DNA of 7,805 nucleotides. Origin: SZUA-36 sp041570235 (GTDB taxonomy: Bacteria; Pseudomonadota; Gammaproteobacteria; Xanthomonadales; SZUA-36). The notes below the pieces were generated by a model. It searched no databases, had not been told where the DNA came from, and saw only the letters and a program-made list of their open reading frames with translations. The translations under genes were made by a program, and so were the position numbers. The stretch is from assembly GCA_041570235.1 (NCBI GenBank), contig JBFFWN010000170.1, positions 1 through 7,805 on the forward strand. The letters run 5' to 3'. Below are positions 1 through 6,663 of the stretch, piece after piece. Every line of letters begins with the position of its first letter. Within the stretch, counting starts at the first letter, position 1.

Positions 1-2951
1 CCACGGTACATAACGCTGCCTTCACCGGGTAAAATCAGCAGCGGCAACATGCCAAAAATACTGGTCAGCGAACTCAAGAATATGGGGCGCAAGCGGATTC
101 GAAGCGCGTTTTCGACCGCCATTGAGCGTTCCATACCTGAGCGTTCCGCCTGACGGGTCTGGTCCACCAGCAAAATGGCGTTGTTGACCACCAGGCCCAG
201 CAGGATGATGAAACCGATCATGGTCAACAGATCCATGGGCTGGAATGTGAACAGATTGAGCGTCTGCAGCGCGATAACACCACCGACACCTGCCAGTGGT
301 ATGGTCATGATGACAAGCGCACTGTCTTTCAAAGAGCGAAACAGGCCAGCCATCAGCATGAACAGGATAAACAACGCCAACAAAAAATTGCGGCTCATTG
401 TACTGATCGCCTCTTTCAGGCTGTCAGCACTGCCACCGTATTGAATGGAGCCATCCGCCGGCAAAACTGCCCTCAAGCCCGGCTCAACGTCGGCCCTGAT
501 CTTCGCAATGGCTGTTTCCAGCGATACATTGTCGGGCGGGCTCAGGTTGACACTGACAGTGCGCCTGCCATTCACCCTGCGTACCTGCCCTGGTCCGGTT
601 GCCCGTTCAATGCTGACAAGTTCACTCAACGGCACCACTTCACCGCTTGGTGTCATGATCGGCGTGGTGGCGAGTTGTTCCGGTGTTTCCCAGCCCTGCG
701 CACGCATGATGATATCCATACGGTTTTCACCGTTGAAATACTCACCCAGCCACAGACCGTTGCCGAGGGTTCTTACCAGCGAGGCCACTGCGCGCCGGTC
801 CATGCCCACCTCGTTGATACGGGCGTCATCCGGAAATACACGCAATTCGGGTTCAGCCAGTTCAATACCCGGGTTTGTCTGGACATTGGCGCCGGGGAAT
901 GAATTTATCAGTTGAGATTGGGCTTCACCTGCGGCCGCGTACAAGCCGGCCTGGTCGGCCGATTGCAGGTGCACTGAAATATCCCGGCCCCCGCCAAAGC
1001 CACCAAACAGGTTGCCCTGCATGGCGAAACCACGGAAGTCGGGGATGTCCACCAGCACTTCGTTACGGACGATTTCAAGCAATTCCCCAACCCGGCTCTG
1101 ATCCAGCGCGCGTGCGCCAATGGTGCCGCCACCCGGCCAGGTCAGGATGTAATAATTTTTCAGGGCCGGTTCCTTGACGCCGTCCATGTATGGCTGCATA
1201 CGCTCAACCAGTTTGCTGATCACCTCTTTTTCGTTGGTTTCAACATTGGCCCCGGGAGGAAACTGTAAAAAAGCATCCACGGCATCGCGCTTGACCGGCG
1301 GCAGGTAATCCAGCTGCGGAAATGCCCACCAGGTCAGCAGCAACGGCGCTGTCACCAGGCTGATGATCAGGATGGTCCTGCGGGTGCCGGTGGCACTCAC
1401 CTTCATCAGCGAGTGGGCCAGTCGCGTCCAGCCCTGTTTGGAATCACGCGTTAATTTTCTGGGCCTGAGCCAGCTGCCGGCAACCGTTGGCAATATGGTC
1501 AGGGCCACAAACAGCGAAATGACCACTGCAATGGAAATGGTCAGTGCGAGATCGGCAAAAAGCTGTCCCTCGACATCTTCCAGAAACAAGACCGGCAGGA
1601 AGATCGCCACGGTGGTCGCCGTTGAGGCCAGCAGGGCGCCTTTCACCTGGCTGGTGGCCGCAAGTGCCGCAACCGATGGGATTTCGCCGCGTTCACGCAG
1701 GCGCACGATGTTTTCAGAGACCACGATGGCGGCATCCAGCACCATGCCGACGGCAAAGGCCAGGCCGGCCAGCGAGATCACATTGAGACTGCGTCCGGTC
1801 AGATTCAGGACGATGAACGTGGACAGCAACGATACGGGAATGGCGATGGCAATTAACACGGTTGCGCGTGCATCCCGCAGGAATAGCCACAACACACCCA
1901 CCGCCAGCAGCACGCCCAGTAGCAGGTTACTGGTGACCATGCTGACCGCCCGGTTAATAAACACGGATGCGTCAAACGATTGCTGGATATCCAGTCCGGC
2001 TGCTGCCAGCGGGCCTTCACGCAATTCGGCAACCGCTTCTTTTACCAATGTCAGTGTACCCAGCACGTTTGCGCCATTGGCGCGGTCAACCCGCAGGCTC
2101 ATGGCCGGGTTGCCATTCTGGATCGCGATCTGGGTTTTCTTGCCACGGGCTACCTTGACCTCGGCAATATCGCCCAGGCGTATGGGCCGCCCCTCACGCC
2201 ATTCGAGGATCAGGTCCTTGAACTGTGAAGGATCGTAACGCCCTTCAAAACGAAGGGTATATTGGCGCCGGCCAACATCAACAAAGCCGCCCGAGACATC
2301 CGTGGTGCGACTGGCACGGGCGGCAACCGAACCCAGTTCGATGCCATATTGCGCGGCGCGGTATGGGTCGATGGTGATCTGCAGTTCTTCGGGCGCACCG
2401 GCGTTGACCTGCACACCTGCCACACCATCGATCGATTCAAGTTTCGGCTTGACGGTGTCCATGATGTACTGACCATAGTCTTCAATACTGCCTTCGGTGC
2501 CGGGCAATAGCTGCACAAAGAACCAGCTGAGCGCCTGGTTGGCGCCGCCACCGCCACCACCGCCAAGATTGACGACCGGCGGATCCGAATCAGCCGGCAT
2601 GGATGGCAAACGGTTCAAACGGCCAATCACTTCCATCAGCGTGGCCTGCATGTCCGTTCCCAGCGTAAACTCCATATTTATCCAGGCGCCGCCATTGAAA
2701 GCATTGGAAGACATGACCTCCATGCCCGGCATGCCCTGCAGGACCTCTTCCATTGGATCGAGTATTTCGGACTCAACTTCTTTCGGCGATGCGGCTCGCC
2801 AGCCGGCAAATACACTGATCTGGGGCAGGTCGATATCCGGGAAGAGCTGAACGGGCAGCTCTTTCAGGCTGAACAGGCCAAACAGGGTTACGATGGCGAC
2901 TGCGACGGCCACACCGGCAGGGTTTTTTACCGCTCGTTCTGTAATAGTCAT
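1..2951 (-). CDS. RND-family efflux permease (AcrB-like), C-terminus beyond the window
   Basis: This is an inner-membrane RND transporter subunit, which uses the proton-motive force to export substrates with a periplasmic adaptor and an outer-membrane channel. The reading frame is open for 983 codons and leaves the window in TM11 or nearby; AcrB has about 1050 residues, so roughly 60 are missing. The protein opens MTITERAVKNPAGVAVAVAI (TM1), followed by the porter-domain motif FPDIDLPQISV. TM4 carries GMVLDAAIVVSEN (D406) and TM10 carries GLVVNNAILLVD (N923, N924). By alignment with AcrB, D407 is kept (D406), D408 is Ala and K940 is Asn, so the proton-relay set differs from AcrB. Residues 130-136 are seven consecutive glycines. 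The ATG is fixed by an in-frame TAG eleven codons upstream with no other start between. The GGGAG ribosome site lies 14 bases away, which is long. No adaptor gene lies upstream. Substrate is unknown. Confidence 0.93.
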   Translation of the reverse strand, partial: MTITERAVKNPAGVAVAVAIVTLFGLFSLKELPVQLFPDIDLPQISVFAGWRAASPKEVESEILDPMEEVLQGMPGMEVMSSNAFNGGAWINMEFTLGTDMQATLMEVIGRLNRLPSMPADSDPPVVNLGGGGGGGANQALSWFFVQLLPGTEGSIEDYGQYIMDTVKPKLESIDGVAGVQVNAGAPEELQITIDPYRAAQYGIELGSVAARASRTTDVSGGFVDVGRRQYTLRFEGRYDPSQFKDLILEWREGRPIRLGDIAEVKVARGKKTQIAIQNGNPAMSLRVDRANGANVLGTLTLVKEAVAELREGPLAAAGLDIQQSFDASVFINRAVSMVTSNLLLGVLLAVGVLWLFLRDARATVLIAIAIPVSLLSTFIVLNLTGRSLNVISLAGLAFAVGMVLDAAIVVSENIVRLRERGEIPSVAALAATSQVKGALLASTATTVAIFLPVLFLEDVEGQLFADLALTISIAVVISLFVALTILPTVAGSWLRPRKLTRDSKQGWTRLAHSLMKVSATGTRRTILIISLVTAPLLLTWWAFPQLDYLPPVKRDAVDAFLQFPPGANVETNEKEVISKLVERMQPYMDGVKEPALKNYYILTWPGGGTIGARALDQSRVGELLEIVRNEVLVDIPDFRGFAMQGNLFGGFGGGRDISVHLQSADQAGLYAAAGEAQSQLINSFPGANVQTNPGIELAEPELRVFPDDARINEVGMDRRAVASLVRTLGNGLWLGEYFNGENRMDIIMRAQGWETPEQLATTPIMTPSGEVVPLSELVSIERATGPGQVRRVNGRRTVSVNLSPPDNVSLETAIAKIRADVEPGLRAVLPADGSIQYGGSADSLKEAISTMSRNFLLALFILFMLMAGLFRSLKDSALVIMTIPLAGVGGVIALQTLNLFTFQPMDLLTMIGFIILLGLVVNNAILLVDQTRQAERSGMERSMAVENALRIRLRPIFLSSLTSIFGMLPLLILPGEGSVMYR

Positions 2952-3251
2952 TGGGTTTTCTGCTGCTCCCTGTTTGCTCTATCGTTTCCAGATTGGACGC
3001 TTGAAAATGCCAAGGCGTTACCAATCCTCTTGTTGTTGTGGAGATTAGAGCGTCGCAGGTGCGTTTGGTTGTGACCAAAGTCATGGGTTGCGGTGACCTG
3101 TTGCATGCCGTCGACAGACCGACACTACAAAGACCGGTAATTCGTTTCACCGGGCGATATTCGTTGTCGGCACTTGAGTCAACAGACCCCGGAGGTCTAC
3201 ACTTTCAACACTGGATGCAGTAATCCCACTCCCAGGTATATGGAGAAAGAT
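2952..3251. other. Divergent intergenic region between RND permease and universal stress gene
   Basis: This 300-base gap holds the 5' regions of two divergently transcribed genes. No supportable coding sequence is seen: open frames here lack ribosome sites and extend antisense into the neighbouring genes. A plausible sigma-70 promoter for the stress-protein gene is annotated separately. On the minus strand only poor -35/-10 matches are visible for the RND gene. No FNR-type box or long inverted repeat was found. Confidence 0.6.
3174..3203 (+). promoter_or_regulatory. Putative sigma-70 promoter of the universal stress gene
   Basis: A TTGAGT -35 element (3174-3179) and a TACACT -10 element (3198-3203) are separated by 18 bases. 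Each matches four of six consensus positions. Transcription would start near 3210, giving a leader of about 40 bases before the ATG at 3252. The spacer contains a short GACC-N5-GGTC dyad of doubtful meaning. This is pattern matching only. Confidence 0.35.
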
Positions 3252-3689
3252 ATGAACATACTGCTCGCTGTTGATCTTTCCGAAGCCACTGATAAGGTCG
3301 TAGAAGCCGCCAGGGGTGTTGCCGACCTGACCGGAGCCAGCATCCACGTGCTGCACGTGGTCGAGGCCGGTCCGGATTATGCTGCCAACAACGATGATGT
3401 CGAGCTGGCCCAGGCCCGTGTCGCCGCCGACTTTCCATTGGAGCATAGCCGTGTCAAGAGCATCGTCGACAAGCTGGTGGATGATGGCTTTGATGCTTCT
3501 ATCTGCCTGCGGCGCGGGCCGGCGGTTAAAATTGCATTAGAAGAGGCTGAGCGGTTGGAAGCCGGGCTGATCGTGGTTGGAAGCCATGGCCATGGTGCGG
3601 TTTACAGCGTTTTAATCGGTAGTTTCTCGACCGGCGTCATCCATAAGTCAGGGCTTCCGGTGCTGGTTGTGCCTGTTAGAGAAATCTGA
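3252..3689 (+). CDS. Universal stress protein, UspA family, ATP-binding type
   Basis: A cytoplasmic single-domain Usp protein of 145 residues, the usual family length. It opens MNILLAVDLSEATDKVVEAA, the typical first beta-strand with the conserved Asp at residue 8. The C-terminal half carries the nucleotide-binding signature G110-x2-G113-x9-G123-S124, followed by the closing strand LPVLVVPV. These are the hallmarks of ATP-binding Usp proteins such as MJ0577, rather than E. coli UspA itself, which lacks the signature. ATG 3252 was chosen because GGAGA at 3242-3246 sits five bases upstream; the in-frame ATG at 3240 overlaps that ribosome site and would put four residues before the conserved MNILLAV start. 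The gene stands alone, converges on the octahaem cytochrome gene and ends just before a hairpin. Such proteins often respond to energy or oxygen limitation, which would suit the neighbourhood, but the partner is unknown. Confidence 0.95.
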   Translation: MNILLAVDLSEATDKVVEAARGVADLTGASIHVLHVVEAGPDYAANNDDVELAQARVAADFPLEHSRVKSIVDKLVDDGFDASICLRRGPAVKIALEEAERLEAGLIVVGSHGHGAVYSVLIGSFSTGVIHKSGLPVLVVPVREI

Positions 3690-3706
3690 GCAATATAACT
3701 ATCAAG

Positions 3707-3735
3707 CCCCAACCCTTCTATTGGAAGGATTGGGG
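3707..3735. terminator. Intergenic hairpin between convergent genes, putative bidirectional terminator
   Basis: The arms CCCCAACCCTTC (3707-3718) and GAAGGATTGGGG (3724-3735) form eleven base pairs with one C-A mismatch around a five-base loop. The hairpin lies 17 bases after the stress-gene stop and 53 bases beyond the cytochrome-gene stop. Neither side carries a clean T-run; the minus-strand exit is AT-rich. It may end transcription from both sides, or stabilise 3' ends rather than act as a strict intrinsic terminator. Confidence 0.6.
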
Positions 3736-3788
3736 CAGGCAACATTCACCCTTATCCGGGCCTTGTTTAAGACTGCATCAATAACGGC

Positions 3789-5063
3789 TCAGTCTTCAAT
3801 TTCACCGCTACTGATACGCTTATTATAGATTTTTTCGAGTTCATACAGGTCCTGCATCAGCTCGAAGAAACCATGCCAGTGAGCGTAGTCCGGTGCGCCA
3901 TGGGTTGCACCCATGCGTGCTCGGCGTCCCTCATGGTGCCAAAGGTAGTAATACTTCACCTGGAAGGGGTCGGTCCACGGATTGTCTCGCAGCAACTTCT
4001 TTTCTTTGAGCTCATTGAGCATATTCAGCGCAGGCTTGTAGTAGGCCTCGTTATACAGGTTCACTGCCTTGTCTGCCTGGGCGAAGAATCCGTCTGTATG
4101 ATCCGAGCTGTGGCAGGCTTCACATACCTTGCGCATCTTCTTCCTGCCCTCCGGGCCATTACCAAGCTTGGGACTCATGACATCTTCAGAGTCCCGTACC
4201 GGGGACATCTTCGACCATTGAACCCAATAAAGCCGCTCGCTCACATTGTGGGTCATCTTCAGGTTACCGACCTGACTCATATGGCATGAGGCGCATGTCG
4301 GCGCACGATAGTCCTCACCAGGCTGCCATTCATTCGGGGCGCCGTCGAAATTCCACGTATAGCCTTCGGTCTTGAAAACATGTCCATGCTTGCTGTTTTC
4401 ATAGATTTCGATATTCGGGTGATCGGGGCCGAGATGGCATGACGCACAAGCGTATGGTTTGCGGGCTTCAGCGTTGGAAAAACTGTGACGTGTATGGCAT
4501 ACACCGCAACTACCTGTGCTTCCATCAGGATAGATATTGCCAACGCCCGAGTTGGGCCATGTTTCCGGGGTAGGTTTGCCATTTTCATCCAGTTTGATTT
4601 CAGTGCCATGACACTGCATACAACCTGTCTCGTTCGGTGCGCCGCCAAACTCGGGGTGTTGTCGCCCCTCATGAATGGCGGTCAATGCATGGAGACTGTC
4701 CTTGGGAATTTGCTGACGGTAAGCACGAAAATGACCGCTCTTGTTAAATTCTTCCACCTGGTCTTCATGGCAAGTTCCGCACACTGTTGGCGGCACCAGC
4801 ACAGAGACTTTTAAACCGGTATCCTGGTGCAAGGTCCCCATCGGGGAACCCGACTCTACGACGTGGCAGTCTGCGCACGATATATCGTTTTCAGCATGAA
4901 GGCTTTTGCGCCAGTCCAACACCACGGCAGGCATCTCGGCCTCGTGACAATCAATGCACTCCTGCGCCTCGTCACTCAAATCCGCCAACAGCGGTCCGGA
5001 AATGGCGAAAGCTGTGATCAATAATACGGATACTAAAATCTGTTCTAATGCTATGCGGGACAT
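3789..5063 (-). CDS. Secreted octahaem cytochrome c, hydroxylamine oxidoreductase (HAO)-like
   Basis: A periplasmic multihaem cytochrome of 424 residues. A signal peptide spans about residues 1-27 (hydrophobic core VSVLLITAFAISG, likely cut after PLLA). Eight CXXCH haem motifs start at C36, C63, C95, C148, C186, C206, C257 and C314; there is no CXXCK. The HAO-family core is clear: CMQCHG at the fourth haem (the catalytic P460 position in HAO), then TWPN, YPDGSTGSCGVCHTRHSFS and CASCHLGPDHP, and a C-terminal LWHHEGRRARMG and PDYAHWHG block. HAO oxidises hydroxylamine to NO in nitrifiers; relatives reduce nitrite, NO or hydroxylamine. Y393 in PDYAHWHG is a candidate for the tyrosine that cross-links to P460, which would favour oxidation, but this needs alignment. 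The protein is shorter than nitrifier HAO (about 570 aa precursor). AGGGAGA lies nine bases before the ATG. No haoB or cytochrome c554-type partner is in the window. Confidence 0.88.
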   Translation of the reverse strand: MSRIALEQILVSVLLITAFAISGPLLADLSDEAQECIDCHEAEMPAVVLDWRKSLHAENDISCADCHVVESGSPMGTLHQDTGLKVSVLVPPTVCGTCHEDQVEEFNKSGHFRAYRQQIPKDSLHALTAIHEGRQHPEFGGAPNETGCMQCHGTEIKLDENGKPTPETWPNSGVGNIYPDGSTGSCGVCHTRHSFSNAEARKPYACASCHLGPDHPNIEIYENSKHGHVFKTEGYTWNFDGAPNEWQPGEDYRAPTCASCHMSQVGNLKMTHNVSERLYWVQWSKMSPVRDSEDVMSPKLGNGPEGRKKMRKVCEACHSSDHTDGFFAQADKAVNLYNEAYYKPALNMLNELKEKKLLRDNPWTDPFQVKYYYLWHHEGRRARMGATHGAPDYAHWHGFFELMQDLYELEKIYNKRISSGEIED

Positions 5064-5246
5064 GATTTATTTCTCCCTATGTTCATCATTGATTTGAGGT
5101 TTTAGCATCTACCTAACCCCGAAGAGTGTCAAGAGAGGAATCCAAAATCCATCCATTCAAGCTCGACCGCATTCCGTCCCTTTGACCAAAAATACTACTG
5201 GTAAAGGCTCTGCCTATTTTTCAAGCCATATTTTCCCGACTCAATT

Positions 5247-5265
5247 CAAGCATTATTTATGCTTG
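5247..5265. promoter_or_regulatory. Perfect dyad CAAGCAT-N5-ATGCTTG, candidate operator
   Basis: Seven-base arms are perfectly complementary around the spacer TATTT. It lies about 185 bases upstream of the cytochrome start and 150 bases upstream of the porin start. The inner GCAT-N5-ATGC matches the layout at the core of the NsrR (nitric-oxide sensor) consensus, but the spacer and outer bases fit poorly, so the regulator is not assigned. An AATAAT within it could also serve as a minus-strand -10. Confidence 0.4.
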
Positions 5266-5305
5266 GCTGACCAAATGCTGAAAAGCAACGATGGTTAACC
5301 CCAAA

Positions 5306-5319
5306 TTGACCTAGATCAA
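5306..5319. promoter_or_regulatory. FNR/Dnr-type binding site (anaerobic or NO control)
   Basis: TTGACCTAGATCAA matches the FNR consensus TTGAT-N4-ATCAA at nine of ten defined bases. A TG-extended -10-like TTTATT lies at 5344-5349 (TG at 5341-5342), so the box centre (5312.5) falls about 42-44 bases upstream of the likely transcription start, close to the class II activator position of -41.5. The porin operon is therefore the probable target. It is about 245 bases from the cytochrome start, so control of that gene is less certain. CRP/FNR-family members such as FNR, Anr and Dnr share this motif and cannot be told apart by sequence. Confidence 0.7.
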
Positions 5320-5335
5320 CCAATTCCGCATTGGT
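5319..5335. promoter_or_regulatory. Dyad ACCAAT-N5-ATTGGT followed by a T-run
   Basis: Six-base arms (5319-5324 and 5330-5335) are perfect inverted repeats with spacer TCCGC, directly abutting the FNR-type box. A CTTTTTG run follows. It lies between the activator site and the -10, where a repressor or second regulator could bind. If transcribed from further upstream, it would form a short six-pair hairpin with a U-run, resembling a weak terminator. Confidence 0.35.
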
Positions 5336-5349
5336 CTTTTTGCTTTATT

Positions 5350-5368
5350 GCGAATGGTTCTCATTTAC
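5350..5368. promoter_or_regulatory. Fur-box-like site over the porin operon start
   Basis: Read on the minus strand, GTAAATGAGAACCATTCGC matches the 19-base Fur consensus GATAATGATAATCATTATC at 13 positions, including the central AATGA and CATT parts (12 on the plus strand). It overlaps the predicted transcription start just after the -10, a classic repressor position. This suggests expression is raised under iron limitation. The site call is from visual matching only. Confidence 0.5.
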
Positions 5369-5415
5369 ACTAGTATGCCTGCATCGTTTCTCAACCAGCA
5401 AAAAGGTATATCAAA

Positions 5416-6660
5416 ATGCAACCCAAAACCTCGCCAGGCAGGCTGTTAAGCACCTTGGCATTATTATTGGCACTGGTCAGCCCCTCCCTCCATGCACAAA
5501 CCAGCAATGCCGAACTGCTTGAAAAACTGGAGGCCATGCAGCAGCAGATCGACGAACTGAAACAGCAGCTAGCGCAAACCCAGGACCAGGGCGTTGAAAC
5601 CGACGCCAAGGTCGAAGCCGTTGCCGAGGCCGTTGAGTCATCAGCAGCGTTTGTACCCGAAAAACGCAGAACCACGATCGGCGGTTATGGCGAACTGCAT
5701 TACAACAACCTCTCCGCCAATGATCCAAACCGCGATCTTGAGCGGATTGACCTGCATCGCTTCGTGTTGTTTTTTGGACACGAATTTAACGACAAAACAC
5801 GTTTTTACTCCGAATTTGAAGTCGAACATGCGCTCGTTGCAGATACCGGAGGAGACACCCCTGGCGAGGTTGAAATCGAACAGGCATTTATCGAGTTCGA
5901 TCTGCGAAAGGATCTCTACGCAAAGGCAGGTCTGTTCCTGGTGCCCGTCGGCATCCTGAACGAAACACACGAACCAGCCACTTTTTATGGTGTTGAGCGC
6001 AATGACGTCGAAAACATCATTGTACCCAGCACCTGGTGGGAGGCTGGTGTCGGCATGAATGGCCGCTTTGGCTCGGGCTGGAACTGGGACCTGGCGTTAA
6101 CTTCAGGCTTGGCAATGCCCACCACCGGCGGCAGTGCCTTCAGGGTGCGCAGCGGCCGTCAGAAAGTCGCCGAGGCCGTTGCCAGTGACGGCGCCGTTAC
6201 AGGTCGATTGCGTTACCTGGGCATCCCCGGGTTGCAAGCCGCGGTTACCCTGCAATACCAGTTTGATCCATCCCAAGTGGCCGATGATGGCCTTGACAGC
6301 GGCACGCTTCTCGAGGCCCACATCGATTATCGCCGTGGCGCTTTTGGTCTTCGTGCGCTCTATGCCCGCTGGGATTTTAAAGGCGATGCCGTCGAGGCCG
6401 CCGGGGCTGACGTTCAGACCGGCTGGTATGTCGAACCCAGCTACCGGGTCAACAACTGGCTGGGCTTCTACACCCGCTATGAAGATATCCAGGCAGCCCG
6501 TGTCCAGGATAACTTCAGCCAGTGGGAGGTCGGCCTGAACTGGTGGCCAGCTGAGAACGTGGTGATCAAGTTTGACTACCGCGATCGCAGTCATGACCTG
6601 GCCAGTGCTCATGGAAGGGATTTTCATGGAATCGATCTCGGCGTGGGGTACAACTTTTAA
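5416..6660 (+). CDS. Outer-membrane porin with coiled-coil N-terminus (OprO/P-like family)
   Basis: A 414-residue outer-membrane beta-barrel protein. A signal peptide occupies about residues 1-27 (core LLSTLALLLALVSP, likely cut after SLHA). Residues 30-75 form a charged, heptad-like coiled coil (ELLEKLEAMQQQIDELKQQL), as in trimeric porins with an N-terminal periplasmic stalk. The barrel begins near TTIGGYGELHYNN. It contains the family-typical stretch DLHRFVLFFGHEFND, then AGLFLVPVGILNETHEP and TWWEAGVGMNG, shows alternating aromatic strands throughout, and ends in the C-terminal Phe used for outer-membrane assembly (GVGYNF). Proteins of this type are usually named porin or phosphate-selective porin O/P, but substrate cannot be read from sequence. 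It is the first gene of the operon, three bases before the FMN-binding gene. The promoter carries FNR- and Fur-like sites. AAGG lies nine bases before the ATG. Confidence 0.92.
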   Translation: MQPKTSPGRLLSTLALLLALVSPSLHAQTSNAELLEKLEAMQQQIDELKQQLAQTQDQGVETDAKVEAVAEAVESSAAFVPEKRRTTIGGYGELHYNNLSANDPNRDLERIDLHRFVLFFGHEFNDKTRFYSEFEVEHALVADTGGDTPGEVEIEQAFIEFDLRKDLYAKAGLFLVPVGILNETHEPATFYGVERNDVENIIVPSTWWEAGVGMNGRFGSGWNWDLALTSGLAMPTTGGSAFRVRSGRQKVAEAVASDGAVTGRLRYLGIPGLQAAVTLQYQFDPSQVADDGLDSGTLLEAHIDYRRGAFGLRALYARWDFKGDAVEAAGADVQTGWYVEPSYRVNNWLGFYTRYEDIQAARVQDNFSQWEVGLNWWPAENVVIKFDYRDRSHDLASAHGRDFHGIDLGVGYNF

Positions 6661-6663
6661 GTC

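Larger units (their letters stand above)
5064..5415. other. Divergent regulatory region between octahaem cytochrome and porin operon
   Basis: A 352-base AT-richer gap without a supportable gene. It holds, left to right, the cytochrome ribosome site (minus strand, 5073-5079), a weak minus-strand sigma-70 match (-35 TTGAGT at 5239-5244, -10 AAAAAT at 5216-5221, 17-base spacer), a CAAGCAT-N5-ATGCTTG dyad, a GGTTAACC palindrome (5293-5300), an FNR-type box, an ACCAAT-N5-ATTGGT dyad and a Fur-like box. The sites cluster in the half nearer the porin gene. The porin ribosome site is AAGG at 5403-5406. Confidence 0.7.

Noticed and set aside
1363..2238. A 291-codon open frame on the plus strand
   Set aside because: It lies wholly antisense to the RND permease, whose frame is continuous and has strong family motifs. 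The antisense product is Ser/Thr/Arg-rich without recognisable domains.
3174..3182. TTGAGTCAA as a possible FNR-type site before the stress gene
   Set aside because: The half-sites lack the four-base spacer that FNR-family proteins require.
3185..3197. Short dyad GACC-N5-GGTC upstream of the stress gene
   Set aside because: Four-base arms are too short to separate from chance in a GC-rich spacer.
3147..3446. A 99-codon minus-strand frame overlapping the stress-protein gene start
   Set aside because: It is antisense to the clear UspA coding sequence and has no family features.
3789..5063. Assignment as octahaem nitrite reductase (TvNiR/ONR type) or NrfA-like
   Set aside because: Those enzymes use a CXXCK catalytic haem. 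All eight motifs here end in His, and the core blocks match the HAO family.
5293..5300. Palindrome GGTTAACC near the FNR-type box
   Set aside because: An eight-base palindrome alone is expected by chance often enough and matches no regulator recognised here.
6103..6627. A 174-codon open frame on the minus strand
   Set aside because: It is antisense to the porin gene, has no recognisable domain and reflects the codon bias of the opposite strand.
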